Positions 1 through 5,472 of a DNA stretch of 5,472 nucleotides are shown piece by piece; within the stretch, counting starts at the first letter, position 1, and the number at the start of each line of letters is the position of its first letter. Location: the NCBI GenBank assembly GCA_003647095.1, contig QMME01000303.1:1-5472 (forward strand), read 5' to 3'. The stretch is from Deltaproteobacteria bacterium (GTDB lineage: Bacteria; Myxococcota; B64-G9). The notes under the pieces are model-generated. The model saw only the letters and a program-made list of their open reading frames with translations. It did not search any database and was not told the origin of the DNA. Position numbers and translations under genes: made by a program.

Positions 1-1741
1 AGGTGGAATGCGACTCCGAGTACTCGCTCATGTCGAGCTTGACCAGCGCCTCGCAATTGCCGAACAGGAAAGCCGCCAGGGTCCGGGCGCACTCGGTCTT
101 GCCCACCCCGGTGGGACCCAGGAACAGGAACGAGCCGATGGGCCGGGCGCTGCCGAAGCCAACGTAGTTGCGGCGGATGACATCGGCGATGGCGCGCACC
201 ACGGCGGTGTGTCCGATCAGTTGCAGGCCGATGATCTTCTCCATGTTCAGCAGCCGCTCGGCGTCCGTCATGAGCAGGCGCTCGATGGGTACGCCGGCCA
301 TGCTGGAGACCACCCGGGCCACCGCCTGGCGATCCACCCGCACCCGCCCGGAGCGGCGCGCCCGCGAGCCGGCCAGGTCGATGAGCGAGATGGCCTTGTC
401 GGGCAGGCAACGCTCGGTAAGGTAGCGGGAGGAAAGGTGCACGGCGGCTTCCAGTGCCTCGCTGTCGTAGGCCACGCCGTGATGGCGGGCATACTCGTCG
501 GCGATGCCCCGCAGGATGGCCAGGGTCTGCTGAGCGTCGGGCTCGGGCACCTGGATGGGCCGGAAGCGCCGCACCAGGGCCGCGTCCTGCTCCACGAAAC
601 GCCGGTACTCGTCGTGGGTGGTGGCGCCGATGCAGGGGAACTCGCCCCGGGCCAGGGCGGCCTTGAGCTCGTTGGCCGCATCCTGGGCGCTGTCGCCGGT
701 GGCCCCGGCCCCGATGAGGGTGTGCATCTCGTCGAAGAAGACGATCACCTGCCCCTCGGCGCGGCGCACCTCGCGGCGGATTTGCTGCATCTTCTCGGAA
801 AAAGCCCCCCGCAACTGGGTGCCTGCCAGCAGGGAAGCGACGTCGAGTTCCACGATGCGCCGCTTGTTCAGGGGTGCGGCCTGGCTGTCGCCGTTCACGA
901 TACTCAGGGCCAGGCCCTCGACGATGGCCGTCTTGCCCACTCCTGGCTCGCCGATCAGCAGCGGGTTGTTGGCACGACGCTTGAGCAAGGTATCGATCAC
1001 CTCGGTGACCTCGCGTTCCCGCCCCACCAGGGGATCGATTCTTCCCAGCGCCGCCAGCGCGGTTAGGTTCCTGCCCAGGCGGTGCAGGATGGGAAAGCGG
1101 GTGGGCTCCAGGTCCCAGTCGGTGGGTGGCCGCGACTCGTTGCCGGCCTCGATGGTACGGCGTTCCAACTCGTCGGCCTCGGCCTCGTCGTCAGGCTCAT
1201 CTCCGGCCGGCGCAGCGCGATCCGGGACCGGCTCCGCCCGCAACGGGGGATGCGACTGCACGGGGGGAAGCGAGGCCGGCGGGGCCGAGGTGAGCGCCGG
1301 CCTCCCGGCGGCCTGGCGCTTGACGGTGAGCCGTCGGGGCAGGCGGCCGGTGACGTATGAAAGCGCGGTGTTGCGGAACTGCGGCATGCTCAACCCGGAG
1401 CGTCGCAGCAGATCGTAGGCCAGGCACTGGCGCATGCCGCACATGGCAATCAGCAGGTGCAGGCAGTCGATGGCCTCGGCCCCGCACCCCTCGGCTATCT
1501 GCTGGGCCTTGCTGTAGGCCAGGCGGACGGAATCGCCGGCTTCCTCGTCCACCGAGTGCACGATGGCCAGGATGGTGTCCTCGTCCACCTGCTTTTCCTT
1601 GAGCAGGATCTCGGCCCGGTTGGGAACGGTAAACAGCGCCAGTAACAGGTGCGCGGTGGTGAACTTCTGCCCCACCTGGCTGGCGATGTCCTGCGCCTCG
1701 GCCATCACCTGGCGAAGTTCGCTGCTATGATGCAGGGTCAT
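1..1741 (-). CDS. ClpA/ClpC-type AAA+ unfoldase, C-terminus cut by window edge
   Basis: Hsp100/Clp ATPases unfold proteins and thread them through a hexameric pore, usually into ClpP. The frame is open for 580 codons from ATG 1741, which has GGGAG seven bases upstream, to the left edge. Residues 1-130 form a divergent Clp N-domain with two helical repeats (TTAHLLLAL near 28-36, CLHLLIAM near 93-100). Residues 131-213 are a Pro/Ala/acidic linker. AAA1 has Walker A GEPGVGKT (264-271), Walker B ending FFDE (D337, E338), a sensor stretch GATTHDEYR and an arginine-finger region ALVRRF. The inter-domain segment is short, with no ClpB-like or ClpC-like middle domain, as in ClpA. AAA2 starts with Walker A GPTGVGKT (542-549) and is cut at MSEYSESHST. 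Pore loop 1 is GTQLRG (L310) where ClpA, ClpB and ClpC have GTKYRG. The N-domain has four clustered cysteines (86, 93, 101, 106). It is probably co-transcribed with the upstream zinc-module membrane gene. ClpP binding cannot be judged without the C-terminal half. Confidence 0.93.
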   Translation of the reverse strand, partial: MTLHHSSELRQVMAEAQDIASQVGQKFTTAHLLLALFTVPNRAEILLKEKQVDEDTILAIVHSVDEEAGDSVRLAYSKAQQIAEGCGAEAIDCLHLLIAMCGMRQCLAYDLLRRSGLSMPQFRNTALSYVTGRLPRRLTVKRQAAGRPALTSAPPASLPPVQSHPPLRAEPVPDRAAPAGDEPDDEAEADELERRTIEAGNESRPPTDWDLEPTRFPILHRLGRNLTALAALGRIDPLVGREREVTEVIDTLLKRRANNPLLIGEPGVGKTAIVEGLALSIVNGDSQAAPLNKRRIVELDVASLLAGTQLRGAFSEKMQQIRREVRRAEGQVIVFFDEMHTLIGAGATGDSAQDAANELKAALARGEFPCIGATTHDEYRRFVEQDAALVRRFRPIQVPEPDAQQTLAILRGIADEYARHHGVAYDSEALEAAVHLSSRYLTERCLPDKAISLIDLAGSRARRSGRVRVDRQAVARVVSSMAGVPIERLLMTDAERLLNMEKIIGLQLIGHTAVVRAIADVIRRNYVGFGSARPIGSFLFLGPTGVGKTECARTLAAFLFGNCEALVKLDMSEYSESHST

Positions 1742-1793
1742 ACTCGGGCTCCCGGTTGTATGTTGCCGCCCAGCTGTAGCAAAAGCGGCACCA

Positions 1794-2633
1794 TTAGGCA
1801 ACAGCAATCGGCCCGCCGTCTGGCCGGCAGGCACCGCACCCGTCGTTGAGCTGCCAGCATTCCGGATGATGCCGGGCCCCGCAATTACGGCAGTAGGTGC
1901 AGTAGGCCTCCTCCACCGGCAACCCGCATACCGGACACAGGGACTGCCGCGGCCGCTCCCGCCCGGACACCTTCCCGTCGTCGGCCACGGCCACCCCGCA
2001 GGCCGGCAGAACACCGCAGGCCACCTGCCGGGCCAGTTGCAGGAAGCGCTCGGCCAGGTCGTAGTCGTCCAGCCAGCCCAGCTTGCGGATGCGCAGCAGG
2101 CGCTTGCGCCGAGAGACGGTGAGATCCACGTGCTTGCTGCCACGCAGGTTGTACGCCTCCAACAGGGCCAGGCGCACCGGTTCGCCGAGTGCCTCGCGGG
2201 CCGCCTGTTCGGGTTTGGACTTGATCAGGAAGCGTGAGTCGAAAAACTCGTCTCCCAGTTCCACGTCCTGGGCCCCGAAGACCTTGGAAAGCCGCCTCAG
2301 GACCGATTCCGGGTAGACGTGCAATTCCGGCAGCTCACCCGGGGGCAGGCTTACTTCCACCTGGGTGTAGCGAACCTCGTTCTTGGAACCCGTGGAAAAA
2401 TAGCGCCACACCGCCGGTTGGCCGCAGACCTCGAATTCCATTCTCGGCTGCCGCATCCAGGAGCCGGGCAACACCCGCCCGCCGTTCTGCCGCGCCAGCC
2501 GTTCCAGCAGCTGCCGGCGCCGCCGGCGCAGCTTTTTCTGTGCCAGCGCGAGGACGACGATGAAGACGATGATGCCGAAGACGATGAAGGCCTCGACAGG
2601 CTGTAGGCGGGCAAGTTGCATGGACGGAGCCAT
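1794..2633 (-). CDS. Membrane-anchored protein with C-terminal RING-like zinc module
   Basis: A 279-residue protein of unknown function. Residues 13-31 form one hydrophobic membrane helix, followed by KKLRRRRRQ, so the positive-inside rule puts the rest in the cytoplasm. Residues 45-210 are a mixed domain (DEFFDSRFLIKS, then LGEPVRLALLEA) I cannot assign to a named family. The C-terminus has a cross-brace-like cysteine/histidine set: C233, C236, C245, C248, C251, H255, H256, C259, C266, C269. The core CxxCGxxHHxECW...GCxxC resembles prokaryotic RING/treble-clef modules, so two zinc ions are plausible. ATG 2633 is preferred because AAGGA lies five to six bases upstream. An in-frame TTG at 2684 would add 17 residues but has no clear ribosome site and overlaps the divergent promoter region. 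ATG 2621 is also possible. The unfoldase gene follows after 52 bases, suggesting an operon and possibly a membrane adaptor or regulator for it, which is inference. A non-enzymatic zinc scaffold is the simplest alternative to an E3-like role. Confidence 0.85.
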   Translation of the reverse strand: MAPSMQLARLQPVEAFIVFGIIVFIVVLALAQKKLRRRRRQLLERLARQNGGRVLPGSWMRQPRMEFEVCGQPAVWRYFSTGSKNEVRYTQVEVSLPPGELPELHVYPESVLRRLSKVFGAQDVELGDEFFDSRFLIKSKPEQAAREALGEPVRLALLEAYNLRGSKHVDLTVSRRKRLLRIRKLGWLDDYDLAERFLQLARQVACGVLPACGVAVADDGKVSGRERPRQSLCPVCGLPVEEAYCTYCRNCGARHHPECWQLNDGCGACRPDGGPIAVA

Positions 2634-2695
2634 TTTCTTCCTTTGGCGGGGAGCTGTCAATCGTGCTAGCCTGCGGCGAGGCAAGGAGGTCGTTC
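2634..2695. promoter_or_regulatory. Divergent intergenic region with candidate promoters
   Basis: This 62-base gap separates the two divergent gene pairs and should hold both promoters. For the plus strand, TTGGCG (2643-2648) lies 18 bases from an extended -10, TGC-TAGCCT (TAGCCT at 2667-2672), placing a start near 2679, just before the strong AAGGAGGT site (2683-2690) of the lipoprotein gene. For the minus strand, a perfect TTGACA (2661-2656) is followed after 18 bases by GAAAAT (2637-2632), but that would start transcription inside the first codons of the zinc-module gene. So the minus hexamer may be fortuitous, or that mRNA may use ATG 2621. No operator palindrome is evident. Confidence 0.35.
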
Positions 2696-4042
2696 ATGCT
2701 CAAGGGGATTGTCACTTCACGCAGCACCGCCGCTTCCATTCGCCTGGCGGTATCGCTGGCGGTGATGCTGGCTGCCTGCAGCCCGGCGGCCCACCAGCGG
2801 CCGGCCGGTGCCCGCCTGCCGGCGGTAGCCGCTGCTGCCGGCGATGCCCGGCCCGCCTGCGTACAGGGGGAGCCGCCGGTATTCAAGGTAAGCGTTCCCG
2901 GGCAGGCACCGGTGGCCGGCAACCGCCAGGGGGCACTGGTCACCATCGTCGAGTTCATGGACTTCCAGTGTCCCTTCTGCGGCCGCGCCGCCGGCACCAT
3001 GGAGCGGCTGCTGGACGAACTCGGCAACGACGCGCGCCTGGTGTTCCGCCACTACCCCATGCCCTTTCACCGGGGTGCCATGCCGGCGGCCCAGGCGGCG
3101 GTGGCCGCCGGACGCCAGGGCCGCTTCTGGCCCATGAGCCGGCTGCTGTTTGAAAACTCCCGGCGCCTGGACGAGCAGCTGGTGTTCGAACTGGCCGAGC
3201 AGTTGCAACTCGACATGGACAGGTTCCGCACCGATTTCTCCAGCCAGGAGACCATCGCCACCATCGAAGCCGACATCCAGGAGGCCACCCGGCTGGGGGT
3301 GCGGGGAACACCCACGTTCTTCATCAACGGCCGCCAGGCCGGCGGCGCCCGCGGTCTCGACTATTTCCTGCAGATGACCCGGCCACTGCTCGCCCAGGCC
3401 CGGGCGGCCGGCGGCTCCGGCGACGCTCTCTACCGGCGCCTGGTGGCCTGCGGCTACAGCGAGCGCCGGCCCACCACCCGGCAGGAGGAACGGAGAGCCG
3501 AGCCGGAAAAGATCGAGATTCGCCAGGTGGACATCGGCGATGCCCCCAGCCTGGGCCCGCAACAGGCCCCGGTGGTGATGGTGGTGTTCGCCGATTTCCA
3601 GTGCCCCTACTGCGCCAGGTTGAACTCCACCCTGCAGCAGTTGCTCGAGCAGTATCCAGACCAGGTGCGGCTGGTGTTCAAGCACTTCCCCCTGCCCTTT
3701 CACAAGCAGGCGTCCCTGGCCCACGAGGCGGCCCTGGCGGCCGGGGCCCAGGGCAAGTTCTGGCAGATGCACGACATGATCTATGCCAACCAGCGTCGCC
3801 TGGAGCAGTTCGATCTCGAGGGTTATGCCGGTGCCCTGGGCCTGGACCTGGGCAGGTTCTCGGGTGACCTGGCCCACCACACCTTCGCCCCGGCCGTGGA
3901 ACGGGACCTCGAGCAGGCCCGGCAACTGGGAGTGAAGGGTACCCCCACGGTGTATGTAAACGGCCGCAAGCTGGTGGGAGCCCGATCACTGGAACAGTAC
4001 CGCCAGGTCATCGACAAGCTGCTCGGGGGCGAGCGACCCTAG
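2696..4042 (+). CDS. Lipoprotein with tandem DsbA-type thioredoxin domains
   Basis: A predicted 448-residue periplasm-facing thiol-disulfide oxidoreductase. ATG 2696 is chosen because AAGGAGGT lies five bases upstream; an in-frame GTG at 2663 lacks such a site and would put extra residues before the signal peptide. The lipobox LAAC gives a lipidated C28. The next residue is Ser, not Asp, so the enterobacterial Lol rule predicts outer-membrane sorting. Domain 1 (about 79-240) has DFQCPFC (C92, C95), FRHYPMPFH and the cis-proline loop GTPTFFING (P206). Domain 2 (about 295-445) has DFQCPYC (C303, C306), FKHFPLPFH and GTPTVYVNG (P417). Both look catalytically intact and share many residues, indicating internal duplication. 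Both belong to the DsbA-like group with a helical insertion. Two further cysteines, C55 and C252, lie in the segments before each domain. The cysteine-rich HAD gene follows after 25 bases, almost certainly in the same transcript. Oxidase versus isomerase or reductase direction cannot be read from sequence. Confidence 0.92.
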   Translation: MLKGIVTSRSTAASIRLAVSLAVMLAACSPAAHQRPAGARLPAVAAAAGDARPACVQGEPPVFKVSVPGQAPVAGNRQGALVTIVEFMDFQCPFCGRAAGTMERLLDELGNDARLVFRHYPMPFHRGAMPAAQAAVAAGRQGRFWPMSRLLFENSRRLDEQLVFELAEQLQLDMDRFRTDFSSQETIATIEADIQEATRLGVRGTPTFFINGRQAGGARGLDYFLQMTRPLLAQARAAGGSGDALYRRLVACGYSERRPTTRQEERRAEPEKIEIRQVDIGDAPSLGPQQAPVVMVVFADFQCPYCARLNSTLQQLLEQYPDQVRLVFKHFPLPFHKQASLAHEAALAAGAQGKFWQMHDMIYANQRRLEQFDLEGYAGALGLDLGRFSGDLAHHTFAPAVERDLEQARQLGVKGTPTVYVNGRKLVGARSLEQYRQVIDKLLGGERP

Positions 4043-4067
4043 CCGGGCCGGGACGCGGGAGAGCGAG

Positions 4068-5171
4068 ATGCCGCGCGTGTCATTGCTCGTGGTCCTGCTG
4101 GCGGTTGCCCCGGGGGCGCTGCTGGCTGGGGACGACGGCCTGTCCTGCCGGCAAGACCGGGACTGCGTCCTACTGCCCGACATCTGCCCGGCGTGTCCTC
4201 CCTGCCGGCCTGCCTTCCGCATGGTGGGCAATCGCACAGTCGCCCGGCACCGCGAGCGCATCCGGGCGACCGTCGACTGCGCCCCTGCCGACTGCCCCTC
4301 TTGCTCGAGCCCGGCCAACTGGTTGCCGAGCCGGCCCGTTTGTCGAGCCGGCCTCTGCCGGCCGGCCGGCAGGGGCATCACCCATCTCTACACCGACCTC
4401 GACGGCACCGCCCTGCGGGAGGGCGGGGGCATCTCACCGCGGGTGCTGAAGCAGGTCCGGCGTTTCCGGCGGGCCGGCGGTCACCTGGGCGTGGCCACCG
4501 GGCGTCTTCCCGACCGGGCGCTCGAGCAGGCCCGGCGACTCGGTGCCGACCTGCCGCTGGTCTTCGGCAACGGGGCGGTGATCACCACCCCGGACGGCAA
4601 GCTGATTCGCATGCAGGTGATTGACAACCGCCGGGACGTGCAAACCATGTGCGCGCTCATCTCCCGCAGCGGCTGCCGACAGGTCTACACCGCCTGGGGC
4701 AATCCCGGCAGCGGCGACCTGCAGGTGGAGATGGGAGCCTGCCGCCCGGCAGACAAGCCCGGCTACGGGGTGGTGCGCATCCGGGCGCGGCGCTGTCGTT
4801 TCCACAAGCGACTGCTGCGGAGTCTGCCGCGCCTGGTCGGCAATCGCTGTTCCGTCGTGACTTCCGGGAAGGGACGCCACCTGGGCATCTCCATCGCCGC
4901 CGCCGGGGTGGACAAGGCCGAGGCCTTGCGTTTCGTGGCCCACCGCCTGGGTATCGATCTGTCCAGACTGGCCTACGTGGGAGACAGTGGCAACGATGTC
5001 ACCGCCCTGGAATTGGTGGACCGGGCCGGGGGCCTCTGCTTCTCCATGAAAAACGCCACCGCCTCCGCCCTCCGGGCCTGTCCCCGCCGCACCGGCACCG
5101 ACAACGAACACGGAGGCGCGGCCGAGGTACTGCAGCTGCTGCAACCGCAGGCAGCACCTAGCGGCCAATAG
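4068..5171 (+). CDS. Exported cysteine-rich / Cof-type HAD phosphatase fusion
   Basis: A 367-residue protein. ATG 4068 follows GGGAGAG (4057-4063). Residues 1-20 are a signal peptide with a likely cleavage after A20 (ALLA|GDD). Residues 27-97 are a ten-cysteine module (C27, C33, C40, C43, C46, C71, C76, C79, C92, C97) beginning with the CxxDxDCV signature seen in small secreted bacterial domains. A complete HAD domain with a C2-type cap between its core motifs follows. Motif I is DLDGT (nucleophile D110, acid/base D112), motif II is ATGR (T144), then FGNGA (N168), motif III is K283 in GVDKAEAL, and motif IV is GDSGNDV (D306, D310). This is the Cof/sugar-phosphatase type that normally works on phosphorylated metabolites in the cytoplasm. 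The signal peptide predicts a periplasmic or extracytoplasmic location, which is unusual. The HAD part has seven more cysteines (195, 203, 225, 243, 261, 324, 338), making 17 in all. The substrate is unknown. The DsbA-like lipoprotein upstream may form or repair its disulfides. Confidence 0.9.
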   Translation: MPRVSLLVVLLAVAPGALLAGDDGLSCRQDRDCVLLPDICPACPPCRPAFRMVGNRTVARHRERIRATVDCAPADCPSCSSPANWLPSRPVCRAGLCRPAGRGITHLYTDLDGTALREGGGISPRVLKQVRRFRRAGGHLGVATGRLPDRALEQARRLGADLPLVFGNGAVITTPDGKLIRMQVIDNRRDVQTMCALISRSGCRQVYTAWGNPGSGDLQVEMGACRPADKPGYGVVRIRARRCRFHKRLLRSLPRLVGNRCSVVTSGKGRHLGISIAAAGVDKAEALRFVAHRLGIDLSRLAYVGDSGNDVTALELVDRAGGLCFSMKNATASALRACPRRTGTDNEHGGAAEVLQLLQPQAAPSGQ

Positions 5172-5193
5172 GGACAGTCCCCTAGTACCGGTA
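5171..5193. repeat. Adjacent palindromes GGGACAGTCCC and TACCGGTA
   Basis: GGGAC-A-GTCCC (5171-5181) is a perfect 11-base palindrome. Allowing one bulged C, it extends outward to TA...TA. It begins on the last base of the HAD stop codon. Four bases further on is a perfect 8-base palindrome, TACCGGTA (5186-5193). GGTAAT then occurs twice in direct orientation (5190-5195 and 5207-5212). Short palindromes with a GGGAC/GTCCC core resemble dispersed REP-like sequences of proteobacteria, some tied to IS200-like REP-associated transposases. Only one copy is visible, so repetitive status is inference. It is a poor terminator because no T-run follows. Confidence 0.35.
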
Positions 5194-5430
5194 ATGACGG
5201 GGAAAAGGTAATTGAGGAGGTGCTGGCTGGGCGTTGTTGTATGTCAGTTGGTGCCGTATCGGGGCAGAAGGGAGGGACAGCACCAGCACGCAGAGACTGG
5301 AGAGTCGTAAAGCCGGCCGGATCGCCAACTTCTGGCTTCCGCAGTTGCACGCCGGTCCTGGCGGACCAGGTGGCCGTCATTTTCAGGCGGGAGAGGTGAG
5401 TGTGGCACCCGTTGGGGGTGCCGGCGGGGT
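5172..5430. other. Intergenic stretch without a convincing gene
   Basis: This region lies between the HAD stop and a possible convergent gene tail. It holds the palindromes at its left end, a short hairpin CCTGG-CGGA-CCAGG (5357-5370) and a stronger hairpin at 5404-5422. The frame of the HAD gene stays open past its TAG until TGA 5397, and an ATG at 5241 gives a 52-codon frame ending 4 bases before the 5404 hairpin. That frame has no ribosome site at proper spacing (AGGAGGT at 5215-5221 is too far away) and its translation resembles nothing I recognise, so I do not call it a gene. Composition is less strongly coding-like than the neighbours. It could be the remnant of a degenerated mobile element, but no transposase motif is visible. 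Confidence 0.5.
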
Positions 5431-5438
5431 TTATCCCG
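5404..5438. terminator. Candidate transcription terminator hairpins
   Basis: GGCACCC (5404-5410) pairs perfectly with GGGTGCC (5416-5422) around a five-base loop. A second, weaker stem, CGGGG/TCCCG with a TTTA loop, spans 5425-5438. On the plus strand a run of five T falls at 5447-5451, nine bases after the second stem, so this could end the lipoprotein-HAD transcript, although the spacing is poor for a classical intrinsic terminator. For the minus strand, the first hairpin lies nine bases after the possible convergent stop at 5431, but no T-run follows in that direction. A shared bidirectional terminator between converging units is the most economical reading. Confidence 0.4.
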
Positions 5439-5472
5439 GGGGCTTCTTTTTCTCGGGCAGCAGGCCGCGTTG
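5431..5472 (-). CDS. Possible C-terminal tail of a convergent gene, cut by window edge
   Basis: Reading leftward from the right edge, the minus strand gives 13 codons (QRGLLPEKKKPPG) and then TAA (5433-5431). A charged, proline-ending tail is a common C-terminus, and a stable hairpin begins nine bases beyond the stop. The evidence is otherwise thin because the stretch is too short for codon-use or homology judgement. The same bases could instead be the T-rich tail of a plus-strand terminator. No function can be given. Confidence 0.25.
   Translation of the reverse strand, partial: QRGLLPEKKKPPG

Noticed and set aside
8..1066. Plus-strand open frame of 352 codons, and another at 555-1418
   Set aside because: Both are antisense to the AAA+ unfoldase, whose minus frame has clear Walker motifs and Clp family sequence. 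Their translations show only low-complexity GC-rich composition.
1200..1265. Apparent frameshift in the unfoldase linker near the GGGGGA run
   Set aside because: Recounting the C run on the minus strand (five C) restores a continuous frame through the linker into AAA1, so no frameshift is present.
1742..1793. Possible GCCGC/GCGGC hairpin between the zinc-protein and unfoldase genes
   Set aside because: A five-base stem with a long loop and no T-run is not a credible terminator, and the two genes are better read as one transcript.
2663..2695. GTG start at 2663 for the lipoprotein
   Set aside because: It lacks a ribosome site and would put 11 extra residues before the signal peptide. ATG 2696 has AAGGAGGT at ideal spacing.
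2717..3925. Minus-strand open frame of 402 codons
   Set aside because: It is antisense to the tandem DsbA lipoprotein, which has recognisable active sites. The translation shows no family motif.
4434..5168. Minus-strand open frame of 244 codons
   Set aside because: It is the shadow of the HAD domain, whose four catalytic motifs are all in the plus frame.
5219..5294. GGTGCTGG with downstream CCAGCAC as an inverted repeat pair
   Set aside because: The match is only seven bases with a long spacer and alternative pairings, so it is within chance for GC-rich sequence.
5241..5399. 52-codon open frame after the HAD gene
   Set aside because: It has no properly spaced ribosome site, no recognisable motif and no coding-like context. 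It is described only within the intergenic entry.

Overview
This is a GC-rich window in which most third codon positions are G or C. It looks like the chromosome of a Gram-negative bacterium, because it encodes a lipobox lipoprotein and a protein with a cleavable signal peptide, both suited to a periplasm and outer membrane. A proteobacterium is likely. A short GGGAC-A-GTCCC palindrome after the last gene would suit a gammaproteobacterium, but lineage cannot be fixed from this sequence. No rRNA, tRNA, CRISPR array or intact mobile element was found.

The window holds two divergent gene pairs around a 62-base gap (2634-2695). To the left, on the minus strand, is a membrane-anchored cytoplasmic protein with a C-terminal RING-like zinc module (1794-2633). 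It is followed 52 bases later by a ClpA/ClpC-type AAA+ unfoldase (start at 1741) that runs off the left edge after 580 codons. The unfoldase keeps its Walker A and B motifs, but pore loop 1 of its first ATPase ring reads GTQLRG instead of the usual GTKYRG, and a long Pro/Ala/acidic linker follows its N-domain.

To the right, on the plus strand, are a lipoprotein with two consecutive DsbA-type thioredoxin domains (CPFC and CPYC; 2696-4042) and, 25 bases later, an exported two-part protein (4068-5171). The second protein has a signal peptide, a ten-cysteine module and a complete Cof-type HAD phosphatase domain. It has 17 cysteines, so the adjacent thiol oxidoreductase is a natural candidate for its folding or redox partner.

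From 5172 to the right edge there is no convincing complete gene. The stretch carries the palindrome, several hairpins, a dubious 52-codon open frame and what may be the last 13 codons of a convergent minus-strand gene.

The main candidates for something undescribed are the RING-like membrane protein paired with a pore-loop-variant Clp ATPase, and the exported cysteine-rich/HAD fusion encoded next to a double DsbA lipoprotein. Both interpretations are inferences from domain content and gene order.
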